Source of the DNA: Nitrospinaceae bacterium
GTDB lineage: Bacteria; Nitrospinota; Nitrospinia; Nitrospinales; Nitrospinaceae
Direction: 5' to 3'
DNA: 64,000 nucleotides
Assembly (NCBI GenBank): GCA_029261535.1
Contig: JAJDBF010000011.1
Location: 81,907 to 145,906 of the forward strand
Shown here: in pieces, positions 36,145 through 45,212 of the stretch
Numbering within the stretch: position 1 is the stretch's first letter
Layout of the letters: each line of letters begins with the position of its first letter
Made by a program: the position numbers and the translations under genes
Notes under the pieces: model-generated
Database searches by the model: none
Told to the model about the DNA's origin: nothing
Seen by the model: the letters and a program-made list of their open reading frames with translations, nothing else

Positions 36145-37389
36145 ATGTCCGTATTCATTCAGTTTAAAAGTTGGTCCGGAAAAGATGCGACTGTGGCCAT
36201 TATACAATTGTCGAAAGTTTTCAAGTTAAAGGGGAAACAGTCTGAAACAGTAATGGATTTACTGACTCAGGGCCGGACCTGGAAATATGGAACTCCTGTT
36301 GCGGAGGCTAAAGCCGGTCAAGCCAAAGTTTTTTTTCAAAAACTGGGATTTAAACTGGAGCTGATTCCTGTAGCCCCGTCAGTGTCCGTCGTACAAGCCA
36401 CCGCCTTGGCTCATGCGGCTTCCTCATCACCAGCACCCTCCAATACCATCAGTGCAAAAGATTTTGAAGTTCCCGGTGTTATCTGTCTGCTCGATGAATC
36501 ACCGGAGGAGGCCGAACTAAACCAGGACCGCCGTTTGCTGGAAATTAAACGGACACCTGTGCTGTTGGTCGTGTTTTTTCTGGTCATTACCCTTGGGTTT
36601 TACGGTATCTTCTGGTTTTTAAATCGCATGGAAGCGTTGAACAACCTGGATTCCAAAAGCAAATTATCTCCCGGTATATTCCAGGTTTTGCTCATTTCCT
36701 CTGGGACCCTCCTGGTGTTTCGTATTCTCGACGTATTCTTTGACATAAATTTTGGCATTGACCTGATTCTGTTTTTGGTTTCGCTTATTGTGTTCGGTCT
36801 GGTAATTGCTCAGGCGTTTAAGGTCCGCCGCATTCTTCTGGACCATTTCGATGCAAATTTTTCGGGTTTAAAAGTCATCTCCGGGGGATTGACTCTGTTC
36901 CTCGGCATTATTTTTCTTCAATATAAAATAAACGGAATTCATGCCTGGTATCAACGTGAAGAGGAAGGGGAAATTCGATTAAATGGCGATGGTCTGGCCT
37001 GGTTCTTCGCTATTTTATTTTTGTTCATCGCGCCGGTGGCGTTGATCAGCTATAGCGCAAGAGTGGCGTTCGAGGAATTTGATTCTGAAAATACGTTCAC
37101 AGAATCCTTTGCAGAAGGACTCCAATTGGGAAGTTATTTTGCCGCGTGCGAAGATTACTGGAAAAAAAATGGAGACGAACAGGTATGCACGAAAGAAAAA
37201 GCTGGAGACAGCCGACCCTCCTATTCAGATAACCCCAAGGTCAAGGTCACGGGATCGGGCACGCGAGAGACCTTCCATGCCGAGGCCGTATATGAAGGTT
37301 CTGAATCGGGCTTAACCATTAATAGCCAGGGAGAGGTTGGGATCAAAGATGGCGACGAAACTTATGTGATCGATTTTGATGTTAAATAA
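36145..37389 (+). CDS. Membrane protein with N-terminal L7/L12-like domain and DUF4234-like helices
   Basis: A 414-residue protein not recognised as a whole. Residues 1-~80 (VAIIQLSKVFKLKG..., then EAKAGQAKVFFQKLGFKLEL) have the beta-alpha-alpha-beta rhythm of the ribosomal L7/L12 C-terminal domain. After a flexible linker (S/A/P-rich, about 85-105), RTPVLLVVFFLVITLGFYGIFW at about 135 resembles the first helix of DUF4234. Four more helices follow (about 175, 205, 235, 290), and the C-terminal ~90 residues are soluble and charged. A role in sensing or membrane organisation cannot be assigned. It follows the RND operon after 52 bp but may have its own promoter (TATAAT near 36110). Confidence 0.6.
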   Translation: MSVFIQFKSWSGKDATVAIIQLSKVFKLKGKQSETVMDLLTQGRTWKYGTPVAEAKAGQAKVFFQKLGFKLELIPVAPSVSVVQATALAHAASSSPAPSNTISAKDFEVPGVICLLDESPEEAELNQDRRLLEIKRTPVLLVVFFLVITLGFYGIFWFLNRMEALNNLDSKSKLSPGIFQVLLISSGTLLVFRILDVFFDINFGIDLILFLVSLIVFGLVIAQAFKVRRILLDHFDANFSGLKVISGGLTLFLGIIFLQYKINGIHAWYQREEEGEIRLNGDGLAWFFAILFLFIAPVALISYSARVAFEEFDSENTFTESFAEGLQLGSYFAACEDYWKKNGDEQVCTKEKAGDSRPSYSDNPKVKVTGSGTRETFHAEAVYEGSESGLTINSQGEVGIKDGDETYVIDFDVK

Positions 37390-37437
37390 GCAAAAAAATT
37401 TATTCTGTCTATGATTGTCTAATGCTCTTGAGAAAGT

Positions 37438-38220
37438 TTATCGCGGCTCCCATTCTGAAGTGGGAGCTTCGATCACCAGCTCCTTGTGGTTGTGCGGATG
37501 GGTCAGGATCAGCTTGCTGGCACACAGCGCAATTTTATAATCCCCCAGCCGTGTTTTGGCGCGGTATTTTAAATCCCCGACGATGGGGTGCCCGATGAAA
37601 GACAACTGGGCGCGGATCTGATGGAACCGCCCGGTGTGCAATTCCACCTCCAATAAAGCCACCTGCTTTATTTTACTCAATACCCGGTAACTCAGAACCG
37701 CACGCTTGGCATCCGGAGCCGGGCGAGGGAACACCGTTGCTTTGAGAGATTTTCCCTTGCGAATAAAATGCGTGAGGCACGCTTCTTCTTTTTCCGGAAT
37801 CCCTTCCACCAGACAGCGGTAGAATTTTCTCATGTGACGTTGCCTGATCTGGTCGGACAGGCTGGAGGCGGCGGCGCGGGTTTTGGCGAATACCATCACC
37901 CCTTCAACGTTGCGGTCCAGCCGGTGGATCAGCCCGACAAACGTTTCATCCTGCTGGGACTGTCGAGAATTTTTCAGGGCACCTTTAAAAGTCGCATCTG
38001 GCCGCGAGCGTCTCTTGTCAGGCAAGCGGGAGCGAACTGCTGGTATAAAAGGTTTTGAACGGTGGGAGGTTTTTTTTAAATAATCGCGAATCGCCCCGGT
38101 GAGTGCCGGTGCGCCGGACTTGTCCCCCTGCGCCAGCCACCCTGCGGGTTTCAGAACGGCGATCAAATGTTTGTCTTCAAAAAGAATAGCAAAAGGCAGA
38201 GCGGATTTTTTTTCGTTCAA
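37438..38220 (-). CDS. RluA-family pseudouridine synthase
   Basis: 260 residues with IHRLDRNVEGVMVFAKT, the conserved catalytic-Asp motif (HRLD) of RluA/RluC/RluD enzymes, plus LEVELHTGRFHQIRAQLSFIGHPIVGDLKY. The N-terminal S4 domain is absent, as in the shorter RluA/TruC types. It isomerises specific uridines in rRNA or tRNA. The start overlaps the DUF502 stop by 4 bp (38217-38220). The target site is unknown. An insert rich in Arg/Ser (about residues 45-80) precedes the catalytic motif. Confidence 0.88.
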   Translation of the reverse strand: MNEKKSALPFAILFEDKHLIAVLKPAGWLAQGDKSGAPALTGAIRDYLKKTSHRSKPFIPAVRSRLPDKRRSRPDATFKGALKNSRQSQQDETFVGLIHRLDRNVEGVMVFAKTRAAASSLSDQIRQRHMRKFYRCLVEGIPEKEEACLTHFIRKGKSLKATVFPRPAPDAKRAVLSYRVLSKIKQVALLEVELHTGRFHQIRAQLSFIGHPIVGDLKYRAKTRLGDYKIALCASKLILTHPHNHKELVIEAPTSEWEPR

Positions 38221-38936
38221 GTGGATATGTCCTGCTTGTTGATTGTCTGAGGATCAATTTCAACGGTGCTTCCTTTATGAAGGGCATCGCGCTTGTCATG
38301 CTTGGGGGTGACAATGCCGCAGGAGATCACCATTTTGATGCCTTCTTCGACCGTCATTGAAAGCGAGGTGGTGTCTTTCTTCGGCACGAAAATGAGGAAG
38401 CCGGAGGTGGGATTCGGCGTGGTGGGAACGAAGACGTTGACCACTTCCTCTGTAGTGATTTCCTGAACCTCACCGCGAGTCTGGCTGGTGATGAACCCCA
38501 TCGACCAGATACCCTTGCGCGGAAACTCGACCACGACCACTTCATTGAAAGCACCGGTATCGGTGGTGGCGATGGTGGTGACTACCTGCTTGGCGCCCGT
38601 GTAAACATTGCGCACGATGGGAATACGTTCCAGAATTTTTTCGCCCAGTTGAAGAAGTTTGGCACCCATCACATTGGTGGTGATGACACCGATCAGGAAG
38701 ATAGCCACCAAGGTCATGAACACACCAAGCCCAGGAATACGATAACCTGCCTGGATGGGAGCGCCGAGGGTGATGAGGAGTTTGGTGAAGGTCGGCGAAA
38801 GCGCATCGTCCAAAAGACGAAAAAGAAAGTTCAGGATAAAAATGGTGAACGCAATGGGTAGTGAGATGAGCAGTCCCGTGATGAAATAATTTCGCAACTT
38901 GATTTTCAGTTTTTTAAACACAATCTGAATACCCAC
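38217..38936 (-). CDS. DUF502 family membrane protein
   Basis: 239 residues beginning with basic residues and LRNYFITGLLISLPIAFTIFILNFLF (helix 1), then GLGVFMTLVAIFLIGVITTNVMG (helix 2) and ERIPIVRNVYTGAKQVVTTI, VVVEFPRKGIWSMGFITSQT and VFVPTTPNPTSGFLIFVPKKD. These are the signatures of the widespread DUF502 family, an integral inner-membrane protein of unknown function. Coupled to the pseudouridine synthase by a 4-bp overlap. Confidence 0.9.
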   Translation of the reverse strand: MGIQIVFKKLKIKLRNYFITGLLISLPIAFTIFILNFLFRLLDDALSPTFTKLLITLGAPIQAGYRIPGLGVFMTLVAIFLIGVITTNVMGAKLLQLGEKILERIPIVRNVYTGAKQVVTTIATTDTGAFNEVVVVEFPRKGIWSMGFITSQTRGEVQEITTEEVVNVFVPTTPNPTSGFLIFVPKKDTTSLSMTVEEGIKMVISCGIVTPKHDKRDALHKGSTVEIDPQTINKQDIST

Positions 38937-39051
38937 ACAGGAGTTTATTGGCGATTCGATTCCGGCCCTTTAAAATATAGCCTGGGCACATTGTATAGAA
39001 GGTGGAGGGCCGGAACAAGGTACCCGCATTTTTTTGGAGGTGGATTGGGGG

Positions 39052-39080
39052 TTGCCAAGGATCAGGAATTTCGTTAATAT
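39052..39080 (+). promoter_or_regulatory. Sigma70-like promoter ahead of tRNA-Ala
   Basis: TTGCCA (39052-39057), a 17-bp spacer and TAATAT (39075-39080) lie 110 bp upstream of the tRNA. Spacing is ideal; the leader to the mature 5' end would be removed by RNase P. Confidence 0.4.
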
Positions 39081-39191
39081 TCAGACAGTTTCGAAAAAAA
39101 ATCTGTTGGTATTTCCCACACCCAAGCTGAAAAACTAGTCTTTTTTTTGCTGGGTTTTGGATGTTTGGAACCGGGAAAACCTTTGCAGGTG

Positions 39192-39329
<138 letters not shown>

Positions 39330-39566
39330 TCTTTGCGTCCAGAGAGTGTATCCCGTCAGCCGAATCTGGTCCAAATGAGTTAATAAGTTAAGAGACACTT
39401 TTTGTTAACCTTTCCTATTGGAAGAAAGTATTAAGTGAACCCGTAGTCCGAGACATCCGTTGCCAAACCCGCCGTATATTCCTCCGGGGAAAAGATCTGG
39501 ATTGTACTGGAAGGTCTCAGCTTTATTGTCGTTTGAGAAGGGACGGGTGGAATTCAAAAAACCGGT

Positions 39567-41453
39567 TCAAACCGAAACATCCTTGATCTGGACTTCGACC
39601 TTGAGTTGCTCGGTACCGCCACCTTTAAAAATGGTTCCGCTGACGGGCGTGGCGTCCCGGTAATTTCTTCCAGAGGCTACGCGTATATGATCCCGCTCCA
39701 CAATACAGCCGTTGGTGGGATCGAATCCGCGCCAGCCTAAATACGGCAGATACACTTCCGCCCAAGCGTGGGAGGCATCGGACTGGAGTTTGTTTTCATA
39801 ATCCCCTCCCGTGTAAATATAGCCGACCCGGTATCTCGCTGGAATACCCAGCAGGCGACAGAGGCATATGAACAGGTTGGCGAAATCTTGGCACACACCT
39901 TTTCGTATTGAGAAAACATCAAATGCCGTGGTCTCAAGAAAGGTGATCCCCTGAACGTAAGCGAAGTCTTCATAGATTTTCTTATTAATATCCATGAGGC
40001 TGTCGATCAGATGGGAATCATTTCGCTTAACAAAACTCATGGCGAAATCAGTCAACTGCCGGAGTTGCGTTTCCGGGAGCTCGGGAGGCAACAGATAAGG
40101 AAGCATCATCTGGCGCTGCCAGGGCATCCACATGAGCGGAATCTGAGAGCGCCGCATGGCCGAGGTGTGGTCGTCCGGGGGACAGGAGTAAACCTTTACA
40201 CGGCTTTGGGTTTTGATCAAAAGTTGTGTGTAGGCTTCAGTGATATCGTAATGCATCGAATGATTCGCAAACACATCTTCAAATTGCAATAGTTTGCCGT
40301 CGACCGAAAGTTCCAGCGTGGCCTGCAACACTTCCTGGATTTCGTCTTCCACCGGTTTCAGACGAAAGGTATGAGTACTGTGTTCCACAGGAACGGAATA
40401 GTTGTATTCCGTAAGGTGGGCGATGTCGTAGGACCGGTATTCCAGCGGATTCCCATCTGATGCATGGGTGAGAGACTTAATATTGATTATATTCGAAAAA
40501 CTTTTCGTTACGGAGGCCTCCGCATCATCTATTTGCGTGCTGGTTTGGGATTGTTCCTGTTGCTGGGAAACGAACAGTTCCGTTTTTTTTGCGGTATCTT
40601 CTATAGCCGCTGGAGGATTTTCACCGACGGTGTGCTGATTCAGGGTGTTTGCTTCAGCGGGCAGGTTATCCCAGTAAATCGCGCCTCTGCGGGTGATGAT
40701 GAGACGTCCAGGCTGCATGGGCTGGGAGGAAGCCTCATCAAACGGGAAAGACGAAACCAGGAAAACAGTGCGTAGCGAATCGCGCGGGTCTTCCAGATTC
40801 AGGGAAACCAGTTCAGTTTCTAAAACCGGCGATTTTTCGGAAGGCAACACTCGGTGAAAGTAAAGATCACGTTCCGAATTTTTTCCGTGATAAATGGCAA
40901 GGCTCCTGCCGTCGCTCAAGACGAAGTCGGAGGTCCCCAATTCGTCCAGCTTTTCCATCCACTCTAAAATTTCGTTGCCCTGGATGTCGGTCAACCCTTT
41001 CGCGGAGCAAGCCAGAAGTTTGCCCAGCAAGAAGCAGAACGCTAGCTCTGAATCGGTCGTTCCGATAGGTTCCAGAAGACCGGCGGGATCGTTATGAAGC
41101 TCATTGAGCGCGGTCCGGTCCAGTCGGCCGTTGTGCAGGAAAAGCCAGTCGTAGCCGCCAAAACTGCGCCGGAACGGTTGAGTGTCATGCTGGGTATATT
41201 GTTTGCCTGCGCCCTTAACCTTGCACATAAAAATGGTGGAACGAAAACTGGTCCCATCCTGAAGTGCATTCAACAAGGTAGGGGTGTCATTGGCCATGGA
41301 GTCCTTTATTATGGAGGCTCCATAGTCATCGTTGGGATACCAGCCAAACCCCCAACCCGGGGTTTTAAGGTCCCTGGAGTCTTCGCCAGCCTTGAGCTTG
41401 ATGGAAGGAGAGCCCAGGCAATCAAAATTTAGTGCTAGAATTTCTCCGGACAT
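39567..41453 (-). CDS. Class II glutamine-amidotransferase-like domain fused to transglutaminase-like protease domain
   Basis: A 628-residue fusion. Residues 1-~265 resemble class II GATases (ILALNFDCLGSP, PGWGFGWYPNDD, YDWLFLHNGRLD, PIGTTDSELAFCFLL), but the protein begins Met-Ser-Gly and not Met-Cys, so the usual N-terminal cysteine nucleophile is lacking. After a Q/T/S-rich linker, residues ~340-628 are a bacterial transglutaminase-like domain with its N-terminal beta region and an intact triad: Cys521 (GVCQDF), His562 (SHAWAEV) and Asp578 (GFDPTNG). Last gene of the minus-strand cluster with DUF2126, alpha-E and ATP-grasp proteins. The start at 41453 is chosen by homology; TTG 41465 is possible. 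Confidence 0.84.
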   Translation of the reverse strand: MSGEILALNFDCLGSPSIKLKAGEDSRDLKTPGWGFGWYPNDDYGASIIKDSMANDTPTLLNALQDGTSFRSTIFMCKVKGAGKQYTQHDTQPFRRSFGGYDWLFLHNGRLDRTALNELHNDPAGLLEPIGTTDSELAFCFLLGKLLACSAKGLTDIQGNEILEWMEKLDELGTSDFVLSDGRSLAIYHGKNSERDLYFHRVLPSEKSPVLETELVSLNLEDPRDSLRTVFLVSSFPFDEASSQPMQPGRLIITRRGAIYWDNLPAEANTLNQHTVGENPPAAIEDTAKKTELFVSQQQEQSQTSTQIDDAEASVTKSFSNIINIKSLTHASDGNPLEYRSYDIAHLTEYNYSVPVEHSTHTFRLKPVEDEIQEVLQATLELSVDGKLLQFEDVFANHSMHYDITEAYTQLLIKTQSRVKVYSCPPDDHTSAMRRSQIPLMWMPWQRQMMLPYLLPPELPETQLRQLTDFAMSFVKRNDSHLIDSLMDINKKIYEDFAYVQGITFLETTAFDVFSIRKGVCQDFANLFICLCRLLGIPARYRVGYIYTGGDYENKLQSDASHAWAEVYLPYLGWRGFDPTNGCIVERDHIRVASGRNYRDATPVSGTIFKGGGTEQLKVEVQIKDVSV

Positions 41454-41465
41454 TTTCCGTATCAA

Positions 41466-41829
41466 AATAGTGTTGGTAATTGAAAACTTTTACAGCTGTT
41501 ACTCTACTTCTACAATTATTATTTTAAAATAACTATCAAAAACTTAGGTCATAAAAAGTAAGCAGTTTAGTTTCAACGTTATAGTCGATGACTGTCAGAG
41601 TTGGCGGCACTCCCTGACAGGATATTTAAACGGTCAGATGATCCATCTGGGATCACCGAGCGTCCAGCTTCGTTGTCATATCCTCCCGAGGATTTCCTCG
41701 TTTTCCCTCAAAATTGTTCTCGAAAATACTTTCCCAGAATCGATAAGGTGTTTTTTTTGAGAAAAATCTACGGAGTGTAAACTTCGTTGTTTGCGGTGAT
41801 CAATATTTATTTAAGAGCAGGCTCTTACC
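41466..41829. other. Intergenic region between two transglutaminase genes
   Basis: About 365 bp without a gene. It contains an inverted repeat (41592-41620, annotated separately) and, on the plus strand, a short CGAGG/CCTCG hairpin followed by T residues (41687-41705). It probably carries the promoter for the GATase/transglutaminase gene, but no convincing pair of boxes stands out. Confidence 0.4.
41592..41620. repeat. 7-bp inverted repeat upstream of the GATase/transglutaminase gene
   Basis: CTGTCAG at 41592-41598 and CTGACAG at 41614-41620 form a perfect short inverted repeat with a 15-bp centre, about 140 bp upstream of the minus-strand gene start. An operator or small hairpin; the arms are short enough to occur by chance. 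Confidence 0.3.
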
Positions 41830-44800
41830 TCACTTGATTTTTTTTCTAAGGTCTAACGTGTGGGGAAAATCCGGGTTAATCTCGACGGGAGGGATATCAC
41901 ATTTACCAGGCGAATGCCCCATAACCTGGAATCGGGAAAGGCATCGTCCTTCGGCCGCCTGCTCGGTTACGGGAAGGTCTTCTTCATTACGTCCGCCCTG
42001 ATGTTCGACATGATAGGTACAGCCTCCAATGGAACGGTTGTAGCGAATATCAATGACATCAAAAACAAGTGGCGAGTTAATAGGGAGAGTTGGGTGCAGA
42101 CCGGACGGAAAAGACCATGCTTTAAATCGGACACCAGCAATAAACGTCCCAGTTTCAGAAGTGGGTTTCAAGGGAAGGCGGCGACCATTGCAGGTCACTA
42201 CATAATGAGAATCAATAAACCCTTCTATTTTCACTTGCAGGCGTTCCACAGCCGCATCCACTCCTCGGCTCACGGCTCCCTGGTAGAGCTCTTCTCCCAT
42301 GACATTCCACGACTCAAGTGCCATTCTTAATTCCAATTGAACAGGGCCTATTTGGGTCGCTCCATATTTCGGAAATCTAAACTCTAAAAATGGCCGGAAC
42401 CAGTCCAACTGAAAAGAATATCCGTTTGAATTCAACCGCTGGACCACGTCGGATAAATCCTCCCATAGTCGTTGAGGAAGCATGAACTGGTCGTGCAAAC
42501 GGGTTCCCCAACGGATGAGATTATGACTGTAAGGCGTTTTCCAGAAACAGGCTATACATGCCCGCACCAAAAGCATCATGAGAAGGCTCATCTGAGGATG
42601 AGGAGTCATTTCAAACCCACGCATTTCTAATAGTCCCAACCGCCCCGTATCGCTGTCGGGACTGTAGAGTTTATCAATGCAAAACTCCGCTCGATGGGTA
42701 TTGCCCGTTAGGTCGGTAAGCAAGTTGCGGAACAATCGGTCAACCAGCCAATGAGGTACTTTTTCTTTCTCACAAATCTGGTCAAAAGCGATATCAAGCT
42801 CATAAAGAGCTTCGTGTCGCGCTTCGTCGATACGAGGTGCCTGACTCGTTGGCCCAATAAACATAGATGAAAAAAAGTAGGACAAAGACGGGTGGTTTTG
42901 CCAGAAAATAATTAAACTTTTAAGCAAATCTGGACGCCGCAAAAATGGACTGTCTTCTGGAACTGACGCCCCCGTGACAAGGTGATGTCCTCCCCCGGAG
43001 CCGATCCGTCGCCCATCGGGTTGAAATTTTTCAGGAGTGAGCCGCGCCAAACGGGCTTCTTCATAAATGGTCTGGATGATACCAACCAACTCGTCCCAAT
43101 TTCCGGCGGGTTGCATATTGATTTCTAAAACCCCGGGATCTGGCGTGACCTTGAAATTTTGAATCCTGTGGTCAGCAGGCGGACCGTATCCCTCAAGGAT
43201 AACCGGAGTGTTTAGTTGTTTGGCAACATTCTCAATGTGCCCAGCCAATTCCAAAAAATGTTCGATATGCGAGACAGGTGGTAAAAACAAATGCAACTGG
43301 CCTTCCCGGCTTTCTGCACATATGGCGTGTCGAACTAAACCTGCAGGATCGTTCTCGAAGGGCTTGGAGCTTTCCCCGGAAGTTTTCGCTTCATCCTGAG
43401 TTAAGTCTGCAAAGTGATATCCCATTGCTGGAAGCTCGCCAGTTTGCTGAAAAGGATTTCTTTTTGCAAAAGTTTCTTCTTCAGCCCCCGGCACGAATGG
43501 CAAACTGTGTAATGGGAGGCGCAGCCCTATAGGAGAGTCGCCAATTGCTAAAATGAGGCGATCCGAACGAAACTTCCAAAGGTTGCTGATCCATTGGTTT
43601 TTTTTCTGGGAATAACTCAGAGGCAATACATAACCCACTGGATCGGCGAGATGGCTATCCAACATTTTTTGCAGGCGTTTTCTTTCGGTTTTTTCAAATA
43701 AATTTATTTTGAAGATATCGCCCTCGATAGGCAAACGGTTTTCCTTCCAAAGATAGTACCCAGCGTCTTCTCTTGCAGGCAAAATGGCCTGACTGGGAAT
43801 ACTTAAGGATTCGGCCAGACAAGAAATAAACCGTTCCGCGGTCTTGATGTCGTGACCGCAATCCTTGCCGGGCTCTGCAAATAGAGAATCGTCTTTCCAA
43901 ATAGGATTGCCGTCTTTTCGCCAGTAACAATTAAACGACCAGCGCGGCAATATTTCTCCCGGATACCATTTCCCTTGCCCGTGAAACAGCAATCCGCCTG
44001 GCGCAAAACGTTCTTTCAACCTTAAGAGCATGTCGTTGCCGAGTTCTTTTTTCCCCTTGCCCAAGGCCTCAATCTTCCATTCCGCTCCTTCGCGGTCGTC
44101 AACAGAAACAAATGTTGGTTCCCCGCCCATCGTAAGACGCACATCATGCTCTACCAGATCACAATCCACCTTTTGCCCCAAGGCATTGATTTTGGCCCAT
44201 TGCTCTTCGGTGTAAGGCTTCGTCACGCGGCGGTCTTCTTCCATGCGAACGATGGACATTTCAAAATCCATATTGGCTTCGCACGCTTCCATAGTACCCG
44301 TAATGGGTGCTGCGCTAGAAGGGTTGGGGGTGCAACATAAGGGGATATGCCCTTCGGCGGCAAAATTCCCGGAGGTTGGGTCGAGTCCCACCCACCCCGC
44401 TCCCGGCAAATAGACTTCCGTCCAGGCGTGCAGGTCCGTCACGTCTTCCTGCGGCCCCGCCGGTCCATCAAGAGCCTCGACATCGGCTTTCAGTTGGGCC
44501 AGATAACCCGAGGCAAAACGAGTCGCCAGACCACGGTGGCGGAATATCTGGCATAAGAGCCAGGCCATATCTCTGCACGACCCAGATTTCAGTTGAAGAG
44601 TTTCCTCGCAAGTCTGGATTCCCGGTTCCATACGAATGATGTACTTTAAATATTCATTCACCGCACGGTTGACGTTGACCAAAAAATCATTGGTCGTCTT
44701 TTCCTTTTCAGGCAGGGTTTTAAGAAACTGGTTGAGTAACGGTCCATTTTCTTTAACCTCCAGATAAGGTTTCAACTCATCTGCCAACCAGGATTCGTAC

Positions 44801-45114
44801 TTAAAAGGAAACGCCTGCGCATAATCCTCTAAAAAGAAATCAAACGGATTGAAAGCGCGGATATCAGCGACGAGATCCACTTCAATCTGGAACGCCTTTA
44901 TTTTTTCAGGAAAAATAACGCGTGCCAGAAAATTCCCAAAAGGATCCTGTTGCCAGTTGAGGAAATGTTTTTTTGGCGAAATTTTTAAAGAATAGGATGG
45001 AATGGGAGCCCGCGTATGAGGCGCAGGCCGTAAGCGGATCGTTTGCGCCCCAAGCTGGATGGGCTTGTCGTATCGATAACGGGTCAAATGATATAACGCG
45101 ATCTTAATTGCCAT
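41830..45114 (-). CDS. Transglutaminase-like / DUF2126 protein
   Basis: A 1094-residue protein. The N-terminal ~290 residues are a transglutaminase-like domain with its preceding beta module (YHLTRYRYDKPIQLGAQTIRLRP at the start) and a clear triad (GSCRDMAWLLCQIFRHRGL; DLHAWTEVYLPGAGW; GLDPTSG). The rest is the long DUF2126 region (LTMGGEPTFVSVDDREGAEW, PGGLLFHGQGKWYPGE, GGGHHLVTGASVPEDSPFLRRPDLL). This pairing is a recognised family found beside alpha-E and circularly permuted ATP-grasp proteins, proposed to make or process a peptide or amide-linked metabolite. Follows the alpha-E gene by 98 bp. Confidence 0.92.
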   Translation of the reverse strand: MAIKIALYHLTRYRYDKPIQLGAQTIRLRPAPHTRAPIPSYSLKISPKKHFLNWQQDPFGNFLARVIFPEKIKAFQIEVDLVADIRAFNPFDFFLEDYAQAFPFKYESWLADELKPYLEVKENGPLLNQFLKTLPEKEKTTNDFLVNVNRAVNEYLKYIIRMEPGIQTCEETLQLKSGSCRDMAWLLCQIFRHRGLATRFASGYLAQLKADVEALDGPAGPQEDVTDLHAWTEVYLPGAGWVGLDPTSGNFAAEGHIPLCCTPNPSSAAPITGTMEACEANMDFEMSIVRMEEDRRVTKPYTEEQWAKINALGQKVDCDLVEHDVRLTMGGEPTFVSVDDREGAEWKIEALGKGKKELGNDMLLRLKERFAPGGLLFHGQGKWYPGEILPRWSFNCYWRKDGNPIWKDDSLFAEPGKDCGHDIKTAERFISCLAESLSIPSQAILPAREDAGYYLWKENRLPIEGDIFKINLFEKTERKRLQKMLDSHLADPVGYVLPLSYSQKKNQWISNLWKFRSDRLILAIGDSPIGLRLPLHSLPFVPGAEEETFAKRNPFQQTGELPAMGYHFADLTQDEAKTSGESSKPFENDPAGLVRHAICAESREGQLHLFLPPVSHIEHFLELAGHIENVAKQLNTPVILEGYGPPADHRIQNFKVTPDPGVLEINMQPAGNWDELVGIIQTIYEEARLARLTPEKFQPDGRRIGSGGGHHLVTGASVPEDSPFLRRPDLLKSLIIFWQNHPSLSYFFSSMFIGPTSQAPRIDEARHEALYELDIAFDQICEKEKVPHWLVDRLFRNLLTDLTGNTHRAEFCIDKLYSPDSDTGRLGLLEMRGFEMTPHPQMSLLMMLLVRACIACFWKTPYSHNLIRWGTRLHDQFMLPQRLWEDLSDVVQRLNSNGYSFQLDWFRPFLEFRFPKYGATQIGPVQLELRMALESWNVMGEELYQGAVSRGVDAAVERLQVKIEGFIDSHYVVTCNGRRLPLKPTSETGTFIAGVRFKAWSFPSGLHPTLPINSPLVFDVIDIRYNRSIGGCTYHVEHQGGRNEEDLPVTEQAAEGRCLSRFQVMGHSPGKCDIPPVEINPDFPHTLDLRKKIK

Positions 45115-45212
45115 AGGTTACAAGCACCAAGTATAAAAAGATTTAGATCCAGCATTTAACTCTGTCAAAATGAAAACCTCTCCCAACAAATTCTATATGC
45201 TATTTTCCAGCT

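Noticed and set aside
41687..41705. CGAGG/CCTCG hairpin followed by T residues as a terminator
   Set aside because: Only 5-6 bp of stem and it points along the plus strand, where no gene ends.
41860..42330. 156-codon plus-strand frame at the end of the DUF2126 gene
   Set aside because: Antisense to conserved DUF2126 sequence, with no family features.
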